The notes below the pieces were generated by a model that saw only the letters and a program-made list of their open reading frames with translations, was not told where the DNA came from and made no database searches. A DNA stretch of 64,000 nt from Leucobacter chromiisoli (lineage in GTDB: Bacteria > Actinomycetota > Actinomycetes > Actinomycetales > Microbacteriaceae). Position numbers and translations under genes: made by a program. The stretch spans positions 31,592-95,591 of the forward strand of contig NZ_JAEHOH010000021.1 of the NCBI RefSeq assembly GCF_016522505.1. The letters run 5' to 3'. Below, one piece after another: positions 15,953 through 26,964 of the stretch; position 1 is the first letter of the stretch; each line of letters begins with the position of its first letter.

Positions 15953-16369
15953 GTGTCAGCCCAAACGGCAGCCGCCGCGCCAGCGGTCAAGAAGCGCAAG
16001 ACGCCGGGTGGCACGCTCTACCGCGGCAACGAGGGCATGTGGTCGTGGGTGCTGCACCGCATCACGGGCGTCGCGATCTTCTTCTTCCTGCTCGTGCACG
16101 TGCTCGACACGGCGCTGATCCGCGTCAGCCCCGAGGCGTACAACGCCGTCATCGGCACCTACCAGACCCCGATCATGGGTCTCGGCGAGGTCGGCCTGGT
16201 CGGCGCCATCGTCTTCCACGCCTTCAACGGGATCCGCGTGATCCTGGTCGACTACTGGAGCCAGGGTGCCAAGCACCAGCGCGCGATGTTCTGGACCGTC
16301 GTCGTGCTCTGGGTGATCGTGATGCTGGCCTTCACGCCGCGTCACCTGATGAACGTCTTCGGGCACTGA
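15953..16369 (+). CDS. sdhC: Succinate dehydrogenase cytochrome b556 subunit
   Basis: One of the two membrane anchors of complex II, carrying electrons from the Fe-S subunit to quinone. The 138-aa protein has three hydrophobic helices and the family signature near the N-terminus: TLYRGNEGMWSWVLHRITGVAIF, with the Ser/Arg quinone-site residues, followed by LLVHVLDT containing a likely haem-ligand His. GTG at 15953 is chosen because GAGGAGG (15940-15946) lies 6 nt upstream; an in-frame ATG at 15947 abuts the ribosome-binding site and is too close. It is the first gene of sdhCDAB. Confidence 0.93.
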   Translation: MSAQTAAAAPAVKKRKTPGGTLYRGNEGMWSWVLHRITGVAIFFFLLVHVLDTALIRVSPEAYNAVIGTYQTPIMGLGEVGLVGAIVFHAFNGIRVILVDYWSQGAKHQRAMFWTVVVLWVIVMLAFTPRHLMNVFGH

Positions 16370-16388
16370 GACGAGGGTGGAGCAGAAC

Positions 16389-16832
16389 ATGACCATGACG
16401 ATCGAATCCCCGCGCTCGCAGACCCCCGCCAAGAAGCGCACCAACTGGGAGAAGTGGGGCTGGATCTACATGCGCGCCTCCGGCGTGCTGCTGGTGGTGC
16501 TGATCTTCGGCCACCTCTTCTCGAACCTGATGGTGGGCGACGGCGTCGCCGCCATCGACTTCGGTTTCGTCGGCGGCAAGCTCGCGAACCCCTTCTGGCA
16601 GGTCTGGGACGTGCTGCTGCTGTGGCTGGCCCTGATCCACGGCACGAACGGCATGCGCACGATCGTGAACGACTACGTCTCGCGCCCCGGGCTCGCCAAG
16701 GCCCTGAAGGTCGCCCTCTTCCTCGCCGCGGCCCTGCTGATCGTGCTGGGCACGCTCGTGGTGTTCACGTTCGACCCCTGCCCCGCCGGCGCGGATCCCG
16801 AGCTGCTCGCCTCGTTCTGCACGGCGTCCTAA
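16389..16832 (+). CDS. sdhD: Succinate dehydrogenase hydrophobic membrane anchor
   Basis: Second membrane subunit of complex II; with SdhC it forms the quinone site and haem pocket. The 147-aa protein has three hydrophobic helices (about residues 30-52, 70-92 and 105-125). Its GHLFSNLMV and LIHGTNGMRTIVNDYV segments supply the His residues expected at the haem and quinone sites. The ATG at 16389 follows GGTGGAG at a 6-nt spacing. A GTG four codons earlier is possible. It lies 19 bp after sdhC in the operon. Confidence 0.92.
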   Translation: MTMTIESPRSQTPAKKRTNWEKWGWIYMRASGVLLVVLIFGHLFSNLMVGDGVAAIDFGFVGGKLANPFWQVWDVLLLWLALIHGTNGMRTIVNDYVSRPGLAKALKVALFLAAALLIVLGTLVVFTFDPCPAGADPELLASFCTAS

Positions 16833-16868
16833 AGACTTCACCGAAACCGATACGGAGATCAGAATCTC

Positions 16869-18680
<1,812 letters not shown>

Positions 18681-18684
18681 GACG

Positions 18685-19449
18685 ATGAGCACCGCAACCG
18701 CCGAAGCCGCGGCTCCCGTCGAGGACGCCCCCCAGCCGTTCAACGTCACCCTGCTGATCCGGCGCTACAACCCCGAGGTGAAGGACGAGGCGTACTGGGA
18801 GGACTTCGACGTCCCCATGTACCCGACCGACCGCATCCTCGACGCGCTGCACAAGATCAAGTGGGATCAGGACGGCACGCTCTCGTTCCGCCGCTCATGC
18901 GCGCACGGCATCTGCGGATCCGATGCGATGCGCATCAACGGCCGCAACCGGCTCGCGTGCAAGACCCTGATCAAGGATCTCGACATCTCCAAGCCGATCT
19001 ACGTCGAGGCGATCAAGGGGCTGCCCCTCGAGAAGGACCTCATCGTCGACATGGAGCCGTTCTTCGCCTCCTATCGCGAGGTGCAGCCGTTCCTCGTCGC
19101 GAGCTCGGCCCCCGAGCCCGGCAAGGAGCGCATCCAGGACATCGCCGCGCGCGAGCGCTTCGACGACACGACCAAGTGCATCCTCTGCGCCGCGTGCACC
19201 TCGTCCTGCCCCGTCTTCTGGACCGACGGCCAGTACTTCGGCCCGGCCGCGATCGTCAACGCGCACCGCTTCATCTTCGACTCGCGCGACGACAACGCGC
19301 AGGTGCGCCTCGACATCCTGAACGACACCGAGGGCGTCTGGCGCTGCCGCACCACCTTCAACTGCACGGACGCCTGCCCGCGCGGCATCCAGGTCACGAA
19401 GGCGATCGCCGAGGTCAAGGCGGCCATCCGCACCGGCAAGACCTCCTAG
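18685..19449 (+). CDS. sdhB: Succinate dehydrogenase iron-sulfur subunit
   Basis: The electron-transfer subunit of complex II, linking SdhA flavin to quinone. The 254-aa protein carries all three clusters' ligands: the plant-ferredoxin-type [2Fe-2S] site (RRSCAHGICGSDAMRINGR, then LACKT), the [4Fe-4S] site CILCAACTSSCP, and the [3Fe-4S]/[4Fe-4S] sites CRTTFNCTDACPRGI. Length is typical. It is the last gene of the operon; a long perfect hairpin begins 28 bp after its stop. Confidence 0.97.
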   Translation: MSTATAEAAAPVEDAPQPFNVTLLIRRYNPEVKDEAYWEDFDVPMYPTDRILDALHKIKWDQDGTLSFRRSCAHGICGSDAMRINGRNRLACKTLIKDLDISKPIYVEAIKGLPLEKDLIVDMEPFFASYREVQPFLVASSAPEPGKERIQDIAARERFDDTTKCILCAACTSSCPVFWTDGQYFGPAAIVNAHRFIFDSRDDNAQVRLDILNDTEGVWRCRTTFNCTDACPRGIQVTKAIAEVKAAIRTGKTS

Positions 19450-19475
19450 CCGGCGCTCGTCCGCCGCGAGTTCCG

Positions 19476-20504
19476 ATGACGAAGCCCCGGGATCCCGACG
19501 CTCACGCGAGCGCGGATCCCGGGGCTTCGTCGTCCCGGGCCTCCCGTCGCCGCCTGCTCGACGCCCGCCCACCGCGGAGCGAGGCGGAGATCGGCCGCAC
19601 GCGCGAACTCATCGCCGAGGGGCGGCAGCGGTGGCAGTGGGCGCGGCGCACCCGCGTGTGGCGTACCGTGTCCCGCTTCACCCAGGTGGGCGGCGGCGTG
19701 CTCTCCGCGGGGATGAGCTATCAGGCGCTGTTCGCGGTGTTCGCCGGGCTGTGGCTCGGATTCAGCGTGCTCGGCATCTGGCTGCGCGGGCGCACCGAGC
19801 TGCTCGACACCCTGGTCCAGCAGCTCAACCTGCTCGTGCCCGGCCTCATCGGCGACGACGGCAGCAGCCTCGTCTCGCTCCACAGCCTGCTGAACGCGCC
19901 CGCGGTGAGCATCGGCAGCGTCGTCGCCGGTGCATCGCTCGCGTTCGTCGCGGTGCTGTGGTTCACGGGGACGCGGCGGGCGATCCGGATCATCTTCGGG
20001 CTCGAGGTCAAGGAGTACCGCAACTGGTTCCTCCTGAAGATGCGCGACCTCGTGCTCGCGGTGTGCTTCTCGCTCGCGATCCTCGTCTCCGCAGGCCTCA
20101 CGGTCGTGAGCTCCAACCTCTTCGACGTTCTGCTCGACTGGCTGGCCTGGGATCCCGACAGCTGGATCGTCGGCGGACTCGGCACGTTCGCGCGCTACGC
20201 CGCGATGTACGTCTTCGACGCGGTCGTGCTCATGGCGATGTTCCGCTTCCTCGCGGAGATCCGGGTGCCCCGCGCGCACCTGCTCATCGGCTGCGCGCTG
20301 GGGGCGGGAGTCACCTTCCTGCTGAAGATCGCCGGTGCCGCGGCGCTCGGCGGGGCGTCGAGCAACCCGCTGCTCGCGTCCTTCGCGGTCTTCGTCGGTC
20401 TGCTGCTGTGGTTCAACTTCATCTGCCGCGCGCTGCTGCTGACCGCGTCGTGGATCGCCACGGGGGAGGACGCCGAGCTGGGGCGGCCCGAGGCGCCGGT
20501 GTAG
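19476..20504 (+). CDS. YihY/BrkB-family integral membrane protein
   Basis: The 342-aa protein has an N-terminal basic cytoplasmic stretch and then about six hydrophobic helices. Its motifs match the YihY/virulence-factor BrkB family: GGVLSAGMSYQALFAVFAGLWLG after the first helix and the [22 protein letters not shown] segment near the end. The family's function is uncertain; it was once misassigned as RNase BN. The ATG at 19476 lies within the left arm of the sdh terminator hairpin and has no good ribosome-binding site. A later start (for example the GTG near 19659) would leave all membrane helices intact and cannot be excluded. A paralogue is at 60625. Confidence 0.85.
   Translation: MTKPRDPDAHASADPGASSSRASRRRLLDARPPRSEAEIGRTRELIAEGRQRWQWARRTRVWRTVSRFTQVGGGVLSAGMSYQALFAVFAGLWLGFSVLGIWLRGRTELLDTLVQQLNLLVPGLIGDDGSSLVSLHSLLNAPAVSIGSVVAGASLAFVAVLWFTGTRRAIRIIFGLEVKEYRNWFLLKMRDLVLAVCFSLAILVSAGLTVVSSNLFDVLLDWLAWDPDSWIVGGLGTFARYAAMYVFDAVVLMAMFRFLAEIRVPRAHLLIGCALGAGVTFLLKIAGAAALGGASSNPLLASFAVFVGLLLWFNFICRALLLTASWIATGEDAELGRPEAPV
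19478..19531 (+). terminator. sdh operon terminator hairpin, overlapping the brkB-like start
   Basis: GACGAAGCCCCGGGATCC (19478-19495) and GGATCCCGGGGCTTCGTC (19514-19531) form a perfect 18-bp stem with an 18-nt loop. It is placed as the sdhCDAB terminator but also covers the first codons of the next gene. Confidence 0.75.
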
Positions 20505-20507
20505 CAT
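20502..20507 (+). promoter_or_regulatory. -10 element (TAGCAT) of the FAD/Fe-S dehydrogenase gene
   Basis: TAGCAT overlaps the TAG stop of the upstream gene and lies 7 nt before the ATG at 20515. Confidence 0.4.
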
Positions 20508-20514
20508 TCCCGCT

Positions 20515-23388
20515 ATGGGAGTCTCGACGACCGGCTCCGAGGGGGCGCGCTCGCTGATCGCTGACCTCCGCGCAGCGGTCGACGGCGAGGTCGACGCGTC
20601 CTCGCGGCGCAGAGCCGAGTACTCGAGCGACGCGTCCAACTACCGCGTCGTCCCGGAGGTCGTCGTCTTCCCGCGCGACGCCGACGACGCCGTCGCCGTC
20701 GTCGAGCTCGCGCTCGCGACGGGAACGCCGCTCACCAGCAGGGGCGCGGGGACGTCGGTGGCGGGCAACGCCGTCGGTCCCGGCATCGTGATGGACTTCT
20801 CGCGCCACATGCACCGCATCCTGGAACTCGATCCCGAGGCGCGGACCGCGGTGGTCGAACCGGGAGCCGTGATGGGCGCCCTCCAGCGGGCCGCGCGACC
20901 CCACGGGCTGCGGTTCGGGCCGGATCCCTCCACCTGGGCCCGCTGCACGATCGGGGGGATGATCGGCAACAACGCCTGCGGCTCGCACTCGCTCTCCTTC
21001 GGGCGGACGGTCGACAACGTGCTCGACCTCGACGTCGTCGACGGCCGCGGGCGTCGTTTCCGCGGCTCGGCGGGCATCGACGCCGTCGAGGGGCTCGAGG
21101 AACTCGTGCGCGCCGACCTCGCGACGATCCGCACCGAGCTCGGCCGCTTCGGCCGGCAGGTGTCGGGGTACTCGCTCGAGCACCTCCTGCCGGAGCATCG
21201 GGGGGATCTGACGAAGGCGCTCGTCGGCACCGAGGGAACCTGCGTCGTGGCCTTGGAGGCGACCGTGAGCCTCGTGGAGTCGCCGTTCGACCCCGTGCTC
21301 CTCGTGCTCGGGTACCCGAGCATGATCGACGCCGCCGACGCCGTGCCCGCCCTCCTGGCGCATCGCCCGGGGGCGATCGAGGGCCTCGACGCCCGCCTCG
21401 TGGACACGGTCAGGCGCCGGCACGGAGCGGGCTCCGTCGCCGCGCTGCCCGACGGGGCGGGGTGGCTGCTCGTCGAGCTGTCGGGCGAGGACCGGCGCGC
21501 GACGATGGAGCGCGCCGAGCGGGTGTTCCGGGACTCCGGCGCGGTCGGCTCCCGCGTCTTCCCCGACGCGCGGAGCGCCAGGCCGATCTGGCGCATCCGC
21601 GAGGACGGCGTGGGCCTCGCGGGGAGGACGCCCGAGGGGAAGCAGGCCTGGCCGGGGTTCGAGGATGCGGCTGTCCCCGCCGAGCGGCTCGGGGCCTACC
21701 TGCGCGATCTCGACGAGCTGCTCGTGCAGCACGGAGTGACCGGCATGCCCTACGGCCACTTCGGCGACGGCTGCATCCACCTGCGCCTCGATCTCCCCCT
21801 GGAGAAGGACGGTGCGGCGCTGCGCGCCTTCATGGAGGACGGCGCCCGCCTCGTCGCCGCCCACGGCGGTTCGATCTCGGGGGAGCACGGCGACGGTCGG
21901 GCCCGGAGCGAGCTGCTCTCACACATGTACTCCTCCGACGCCCTCCGCGCGTTCGCCGGCTTCAAGGGCCTCTTCGATCCGCGGAACCTCCTGAACCCGG
22001 GGGTGATCGTCGACCCCGCCCCGCTGGACCTGCAGCTGCGGCGGCCCGCGGCCCTGCCGATGCCGACGCCTGGGGGGTTCTCGTTCTCGCACGACGACGG
22101 CGACTTCACGCGCGCGGTGCACCGCTGCGTCGGCGTCGGGAAGTGCCGGGTCGCGGATCCCGCGGTGGGAGGCTTCATGTGCCCCTCCTACCGCGCCACG
22201 GCGGACGAGAAGGACTCGACACGGGGGCGCGCGCGGGTGCTGCAGGAGATGGCGAACGGTTCGCTGGTCGTCGACGGCTGGCGCTCGCAGGAGGTCGAGG
22301 AGTCGCTCGACCTCTGCCTCTCGTGCAAGGCGTGCTCGAGCGACTGCCCGGCCGGAGTGGACATGGCGACCTACAAGGCCGAGACGCTGTACCGGAGATA
22401 CCGCGGCAGACTCCGCCCCGTCAACCACTACGTGCTGGGGTGGCTGCCCCGCTGGACGAGACTGGCGGCGCCGTTCGCGGGACTCGTGAACGCGGCCATG
22501 CGCATAGGTCCGCTGCGCCGGATCGCCCTGCCGCTCGGAGGAATGGACGCCAGGCGCGAGGTGCCGCGCTTCGCCGAGCGGACCTTCACCGCCGAGCGCG
22601 GGCGCGGCATGCGAGCCGCGCCCGAGTCGCGAGGCGCCCGGACCGCGGTCGCGGGCGCCTCGCCTCGCCCGCGCGTCCTGCTCTGGACGGACACGTTCAG
22701 CGACCACTTCTCCCCGCCCATCGCGCACGCGGCGGTGAGCGTGCTCGAGGCGTGCGGCTTCGAGGTGCTCACGCCGCAGCGCTCCGTCTGCTGCGGTCTC
22801 ACCTGGATCAGCACCGGGCAGCTCGACGGCGCCCGCGCCCGGCTGGGAAGGCTGCTCGACGAGCTCCACCCCTACGTCGATGCGGGGATCCCCGTCATGG
22901 GGCTCGAGCCGTCGTGCACGGCGGTGCTGCGGTCGGACCTGCCCGAGCTCTTCCCCGACGATCCCCGCGCCGCAGGGCTCGCCGCGAGGACCCTCACGCT
23001 GGCCGAGCTGCTGAGCGCGCACGCGCCCGCCCATCCGCGGACGTGGGCCGCCGGGTCGCTCGCGGGCTGGCGCATCGTCGTCCAGCCGCACTGCCACCAG
23101 TACGCGGTGATGGGCTACGGGGCCGACGCGGAGCTGCTGCGCGAGCTGGGCGCGGAGGTGCGGACCCTGGGCGGGTGCTGCGGTCTGGCCGGCAACTTCG
23201 GGATGGAGCGCGGGCACTACGAGGTTTCGGTCGCCGTCGCGGAGCAGCAGCTGCTCCCGGCGCTGCGGGAGCTCGAGGAGGGCGACGTGTTCCTCGCCGA
23301 CGGCTTCTCGTGCCGCACGCAGGCCGGCCAGCTGGCGGGCGCGGAGGGCGTCCACCTCGCCGAGCTGCTCGCCGCGACGCTGCGCTGA
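20515..23388 (+). CDS. FAD-linked oxidase / Fe-S dehydrogenase fusion (YdiJ, D-lactate dehydrogenase type)
   Basis: A 957-aa membrane-associated 2-hydroxyacid dehydrogenase. Residues about 45-220 are the FAD-binding type 4 domain (VVVFPRDADDAVAVVELA, TSRGAGTSVAGNAVG, IGGMIGNNACGSHS). About 230-500 form the FAD-linked oxidase C domain with GHFGDGCIHLRLDLP. About 530-620 carry Fe-S ligands (CLSCKACSSDCP at ~601). About 720-957 have two CCG motifs (VCCGLTWIS and GGCCGLAGNFG) typical of heterodisulfide-reductase/GlcF-like modules. This layout matches E. coli YdiJ and bacterial FAD/Fe-S D-lactate or D-2-hydroxyglutarate dehydrogenases; which substrate is used cannot be told. It appears to have its own leaderless promoter and converges on the GntR gene. 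Confidence 0.9.
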   Translation: MGVSTTGSEGARSLIADLRAAVDGEVDASSRRRAEYSSDASNYRVVPEVVVFPRDADDAVAVVELALATGTPLTSRGAGTSVAGNAVGPGIVMDFSRHMHRILELDPEARTAVVEPGAVMGALQRAARPHGLRFGPDPSTWARCTIGGMIGNNACGSHSLSFGRTVDNVLDLDVVDGRGRRFRGSAGIDAVEGLEELVRADLATIRTELGRFGRQVSGYSLEHLLPEHRGDLTKALVGTEGTCVVALEATVSLVESPFDPVLLVLGYPSMIDAADAVPALLAHRPGAIEGLDARLVDTVRRRHGAGSVAALPDGAGWLLVELSGEDRRATMERAERVFRDSGAVGSRVFPDARSARPIWRIREDGVGLAGRTPEGKQAWPGFEDAAVPAERLGAYLRDLDELLVQHGVTGMPYGHFGDGCIHLRLDLPLEKDGAALRAFMEDGARLVAAHGGSISGEHGDGRARSELLSHMYSSDALRAFAGFKGLFDPRNLLNPGVIVDPAPLDLQLRRPAALPMPTPGGFSFSHDDGDFTRAVHRCVGVGKCRVADPAVGGFMCPSYRATADEKDSTRGRARVLQEMANGSLVVDGWRSQEVEESLDLCLSCKACSSDCPAGVDMATYKAETLYRRYRGRLRPVNHYVLGWLPRWTRLAAPFAGLVNAAMRIGPLRRIALPLGGMDARREVPRFAERTFTAERGRGMRAAPESRGARTAVAGASPRPRVLLWTDTFSDHFSPPIAHAAVSVLEACGFEVLTPQRSVCCGLTWISTGQLDGARARLGRLLDELHPYVDAGIPVMGLEPSCTAVLRSDLPELFPDDPRAAGLAARTLTLAELLSAHAPAHPRTWAAGSLAGWRIVVQPHCHQYAVMGYGADAELLRELGAEVRTLGGCCGLAGNFGMERGHYEVSVAVAEQQLLPALRELEEGDVFLADGFSCRTQAGQLAGAEGVHLAELLAATLR

Positions 23389-23430
23389 GGCGGGCTCGCG
23401 GCGGGCCGCCTCCAGCGGGGGATCTGCCGT

Positions 23431-23464
23431 CAGCGGAACCGAAAAGGCGACCCGGGTTCCGCTG
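23431..23464. terminator. Hairpin between convergent genes
   Basis: CAGCGGAACC (23431-23440) and GGTTCCGCTG (23455-23464) are perfect arms. A competing pairing exists between GCCTCCAGCGG (23408-23418) and CCGCTGGAGGC (23459-23469). It sits between the dehydrogenase and GntR genes and could end transcription from either side. Confidence 0.6.
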
Positions 23465-23493
23465 GAGGCATATCCGCCGCTGGGGAGCCGCGT

Positions 23494-24165
23494 TCAGGCG
23501 GGACGCTCGTGCGCGGCGAGCAGGATCCGCTCGGACGCGACGAGGTAGTCCTCGAGCGCGGAGGCGGCCGCGTCGGGCTCCCCCGCCTCGAGGCGGTGCA
23601 GGATCTCCGCGTTGCGGTCGAGGAAGGGCGCGTACAGGCGGGCGGGGTCGTCGACCAGGCCGAAGGAGAGCCGCAGCTCGGCCGCGAGCTGCCGGTAGAG
23701 GTGGGCGAGCCTGGGGCTGTCGGTGAGCGACACGACGGCCGCGTGGAAGGCGAGGTTCGAGCTCCCGACCCCGCGCCAGTCGCCGCGCTCGCGGGCTCCG
23801 GTGGCCGACTCCACGGCGTCGCGCATCAGCGCCACGGCCGGGTGCGAGGGGGAGGCCTCGCGCACCGCCTGGCACTCGACGAGTCGGCGGACGCGGAAGA
23901 GGTCGACGATCGAGGCCGCGGTCGGGATCGCCACGAGGGCGCCGCGATGGGGGATCTGCGAGATCAGACCCTCCTGGCTGAGCATGCGGAACGCCTCGCG
24001 CAGCGTGTTGCGCGAGACGTCGAGCCGGGCCGCGAGCTCGGCCTCGCGCAGACGGTCTCCCGGGGCGAGCGCGCCGTCGGCGATGAGCTCCCGGAGCGCG
24101 TCCGCCGACCGCTGCGCCCTCGAGCCGGCGGATCCGGGCTCCGGGGCGGCCGTGGGAGAGGGCAT
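23494..24165 (-). CDS. GntR-family (FadR/FCD type) transcriptional regulator
   Basis: The 223-aa protein has an N-terminal winged helix (about residues 22-85; RAQRSADALRELIADGALAPGDRLREAELA, then ARLDVSRNTLREAFRMLSQEGLI). The all-helical FCD ligand-binding domain (about 95-215) carries the expected Arg/His/Asp residues, for example FRVRRLVECQAVR and NLAFHAAVV. It is divergent from the pxpA operon, and two TTGNTCAACA motifs lie in that operon's promoter, so it most likely represses 5-oxoproline use until an inducer binds. The ATG at 24165 is chosen because TACAAT lies 7 nt upstream; a longer in-frame start would place the DNA-binding domain behind a low-complexity extension. Confidence 0.9.
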   Translation of the reverse strand: MPSPTAAPEPGSAGSRAQRSADALRELIADGALAPGDRLREAELAARLDVSRNTLREAFRMLSQEGLISQIPHRGALVAIPTAASIVDLFRVRRLVECQAVREASPSHPAVALMRDAVESATGARERGDWRGVGSSNLAFHAAVVSLTDSPRLAHLYRQLAAELRLSFGLVDDPARLYAPFLDRNAEILHRLEAGEPDAAASALEDYLVASERILLAAHERPA

Positions 24166-24172
24166 ACGGGCG

Positions 24173-24178
24173 ATTGTA
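24173..24178 (-). promoter_or_regulatory. -10 element (TACAAT) of the gntR gene
   Basis: Minus-strand TACAAT is 7 nt before the ATG at 24165, consistent with a leaderless mRNA. Confidence 0.5.
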
Positions 24179-24238
24179 GTGCCCGGGCGCGAGCGGGCGT
24201 GCCCGCGATCCTCCTCGTCCGATTTCCCCGGATCCAAA

Positions 24239-24270
24239 TTGTTCAACAAAGCGCTTCACTTTGCTCAACA
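24239..24270 (+). promoter_or_regulatory. Paired operator (TTGNTCAACA x2) for the GntR regulator
   Basis: The perfect palindrome TTGTTCAACAA (24239-24249) is repeated as TTGCTCAACA (24261-24270) exactly 22 bp, two helical turns, downstream. The second copy lies between the -35 and -10 of the pxp promoter. Binding by the divergent GntR protein is inferred from position and symmetry. Confidence 0.6.
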
Positions 24271-24283
24271 GGACGTGTATTCT
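24255..24283 (+). promoter_or_regulatory. Promoter of the pxpA operon
   Basis: TTCACT (24255-24260), a 17-bp spacer and TATTCT (24278-24283) form a sigma-70-type promoter. The leader to pxpA is about 115 nt. Confidence 0.55.
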
Positions 24284-24403
24284 CGAGAGCAGTTCATCCG
24301 CGCTTATGGCAGGTGTTCGGCGGTGTGATGGGCGATCCCGCCTCGGCGCCGACGGCCCGGCGCGGGGCATCGAGACGAAGCTGGCAAGGAAGCGGGGAAG
24401 CAC

Positions 24404-25168
24404 ATGCGCATCGACCTCAACAGCGATCTGGGCGAGCACTACGGCGCGTGGCGCATGGGCGACGACGAGACCATGCTCGGCATCGTCACCAGCGCCAACG
24501 TGGCCTGCGGCTTCCACGCCGGCGACCCGCTGGCCATCAGGGGCACGCTCCGATCCGCCGCCGAGCAGGGCGTCTCGGTCGGCGCCCACGTCGGCTACCC
24601 CGACCTCGTCGGCTTCGGCCGTCGCCCGCTGAACCCCACGAACGCCGAGCTCGAGGCCGACGTGCTCTACCAGATCGGCGCGCTGCGATCCCTCGCCCGC
24701 GCCGAGGGCACGGAGGTGCGCTACGTGAAGCCGCACGGCGCGCTCTACAACACGATCGCCCACGACGAGCGGCAGGCGGCGGCGGTCATCGCGGCGATGC
24801 GGGCCGAGGGATCGGGCCTGCCGCTCGTCTGCCTGGCGGGCACCCCCATCGTCGCCCAGGCCGAGGCCGCGGGGCTCACGGTGGTGCTCGAGGCCTTCGC
24901 CGACCGCGCCTACGAGCCGAACGGCGCCCTGGTCTCGCGGCGGGAGCCGGGCTCCGTGCTGCACGACCCCGCGGAGGTCGCCGAGCGGATGCTGCGCCTC
25001 GTGCAGGAGGGCCGGATCACCGCCCGGGACGGCAGCGACGTCGAGGTGCGCGCGCAGTCCATCTGCGTGCACGGAGACAGCGCCGGCGCCGTGCAGATGG
25101 CGGTCGCAGTGCGGGATCGCCTGCGGGGCGCCGGCGTCGAGCTCGCGGCATTCGCGGGCGCCCGGTGA
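24404..25168 (+). CDS. pxpA: 5-oxoprolinase subunit PxpA (LamB/YcsF family)
   Basis: PxpA works with PxpB and PxpC in ATP-dependent cleavage of 5-oxoproline (pyroglutamate) to glutamate, a damage-clearing and nitrogen-salvage reaction. The 254-aa protein starts [22 protein letters not shown], the family's diagnostic N-terminus. It then has [37 protein letters not shown] and a final ICVHGD segment. Length matches the family. AAGCGGGGAAG supplies a ribosome-binding site. It overlaps the next gene by 4 bp (GTGA), and an operator-carrying promoter lies upstream. Confidence 0.95.
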   Translation: MRIDLNSDLGEHYGAWRMGDDETMLGIVTSANVACGFHAGDPLAIRGTLRSAAEQGVSVGAHVGYPDLVGFGRRPLNPTNAELEADVLYQIGALRSLARAEGTEVRYVKPHGALYNTIAHDERQAAAVIAAMRAEGSGLPLVCLAGTPIVAQAEAAGLTVVLEAFADRAYEPNGALVSRREPGSVLHDPAEVAERMLRLVQEGRITARDGSDVEVRAQSICVHGDSAGAVQMAVAVRDRLRGAGVELAAFAGAR

Positions 25169-26964
25169 CCGGAGCCGGGCCGGCCGCCTCCCGCGGTGCG
25201 CTGCGGACGCCCCGGCTGCGCGCCTCGGGCGACGAGTCGGTGCTGCTCGACTGCGGCAGCCTCGAGGGCGCCCTCGGCGTGCTGGAGGCGCTCGACTCCG
25301 CCCGGGCGGCCGGCGCACTCGACGTGGTCGAGCTCGTGCCGGCCGCCGAGACCGTGCTCGTGCGCGGGGGCGAAGCGCGCGACCCGCGGGTCTTCGCGGC
25401 GCGGCTGAGCGGCCTCCTCGCCGGTGCCGGCGGCGGCGCGGGCCGGGCCGCCGAGGCGCCGGGCACGGTGATCCCCGTGCGCTACGACGGGGCGGATCTC
25501 GCCGAGGTCGCCGAGCTGACCGGCATGAGCGTCGATCAGGTGATCGAGCGCCACACGGCCGCGGAGTACACGGTCGCCTTCACCGGCTTCGCGCCGGGCT
25601 TCGCCTATCTCTCGGGGGGCGATCCCGCGCTCGCGGTGCCGCGCCGGCCGTCTCCGCGGCCGCGGATCCCGGCGGGCGCCGTCGCCATCGCCGGCCGGTT
25701 CTCTGGGGTGTACCCGCGGCCCAGCCCGGGCGGCTGGCAGCTGCTCGGCCGCACCGACTACCCGATGTGGGATCTCGGCCGCGAGCAGCCCGCCGCACTG
25801 ATCCCGGGCGGGCGCGTGCGCTTCGCAGCGACGCGGGAGGAGGCGCGCGCGGCCGATCCCCGCGCGACGGGCGCCCGGAGCGTCGGCGACCCCGGCCCGG
25901 CCCGGCCCGACGACGGCGCGTCGGGCGCCTCCGAACCTCGCTCGGAGAGCGCGCCGGGCCTCGCCTCCCCGCCCGCGCTGATCGTGCGGGATCCCGGGCT
26001 GCAGACCCTCGTCCAGGACGCCGGCCGCCCCGGCCTCGCCGAGCTCGGCGTGAGCGCCTCGGGCGCGGCCGATCGCGGTGCGCTCGTGCGCGCCAACCGC
26101 CTCGTCGGCAACGCCCCGGGCGCCGCGGTGCTCGAGCTCGGGCACGGCGCCTTCGCCGCGGAGGCGGCAACCGTCTCGGTGATCGCGCTCGCGGGCGCCC
26201 CGCGCGCGGGCCGCATCGCGGGACCGTTCGGGGTCCGGAGCGTCGCCGCGGACCGCGCCTTCCGCATCGATCCCGGGGAGCGGCTCGAGCTCGGCCCGCC
26301 CGAGCGGGGCCTGCGCACCGTGCTCGCCATCCGCGGCGGCGTGCTCGCGCCGCTCACCCTGGGCAGCGCCTCGCGCGACACCCTGGCCGGGCTCGGCCCC
26401 GATCCGCTGGCCGAGGGCGCCGAGGTCCGCGCGGCGGAGGGGGCCGCGTCCGCGGTCGTCGGCGCGGTGGGCGAACCCGAGCCGCAGGGCGAGCCGCTGC
26501 CCGCGCCGGGCGAGACCTCCGTGCTCGAGGTCGTCCCCGGCCCGCGCGACGACTGGTTCGACGAGGCCGGCATGACCCGCCTCTGGGAGAACGAGTGGCG
26601 GGTGAGCCCGCGCAGCGACCGGGTCGGCCTCCGCCTCGAGGGGAGTCCCCTGACCCGCGCCGAGGGGTTCCGCGAGCTCGAGCTGCCGAGCGAGGGCCTC
26701 GTCACCGGATCGATCCAGGTGCCGCCCGACGGGCAGCCCGTGCTGTTCCTCGCGGACCGTCCCCTCACCGGCGGCTATCCCGTCGTCGGCGTCGTCCGCG
26801 AGCGCGACCTCGACCTCGCCGCCCAGCTGCCGCCCGGAGCGCTCGTCCGCTTCCGCCGCGCGGATCGCGCGCCCGCGGCCGAGGCCCGGAGCGCGGCGGA
26901 TCGCGCACCCGCAGACCCACCCGAAGCGCCCGCACGGCCCACCCCCGAGGAGACCCGACCATGA
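25165..26964 (+). CDS. pxpBC: Fused 5-oxoprolinase subunits PxpB-PxpC (KipI-KipA type)
   Basis: The 599-aa protein joins two subunits that are separate in E. coli and B. subtilis. Residues 1-235 are PxpB/KipI (AHS1): [34 protein letters not shown] and [18 protein letters not shown], then [10 protein letters not shown] Pro/Ala/Ser linker spans about 235-275. The rest is PxpC/KipA (AHS2): [30 protein letters not shown], then VLELGHG, and [28 protein letters not shown]. Both halves are homologous to the carboxyltransferase part of urea carboxylase. The GTG start overlaps the pxpA stop by 4 bp and its own stop overlaps the next gene by 4 bp (ATGA), so translation is tightly coupled. Confidence 0.93.
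   Translation: MTGAGPAASRGALRTPRLRASGDESVLLDCGSLEGALGVLEALDSARAAGALDVVELVPAAETVLVRGGEARDPRVFAARLSGLLAGAGGGAGRAAEAPGTVIPVRYDGADLAEVAELTGMSVDQVIERHTAAEYTVAFTGFAPGFAYLSGGDPALAVPRRPSPRPRIPAGAVAIAGRFSGVYPRPSPGGWQLLGRTDYPMWDLGREQPAALIPGGRVRFAATREEARAADPRATGARSVGDPGPARPDDGASGASEPRSESAPGLASPPALIVRDPGLQTLVQDAGRPGLAELGVSASGAADRGALVRANRLVGNAPGAAVLELGHGAFAAEAATVSVIALAGAPRAGRIAGPFGVRSVAADRAFRIDPGERLELGPPERGLRTVLAIRGGVLAPLTLGSASRDTLAGLGPDPLAEGAEVRAAEGAASAVVGAVGEPEPQGEPLPAPGETSVLEVVPGPRDDWFDEAGMTRLWENEWRVSPRSDRVGLRLEGSPLTRAEGFRELELPSEGLVTGSIQVPPDGQPVLFLADRPLTGGYPVVGVVRERDLDLAAQLPPGALVRFRRADRAPAAEARSAADRAPADPPEAPARPTPEETRP

Noticed and set aside
25165..26964. Frameshift or assembly artefact joining pxpB and pxpC
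   Set aside because: The joined frame is continuous with a plausible Pro/Ala/Ser linker and coupled ends on both sides; fused PxpB-PxpC proteins are known in actinomycetes.
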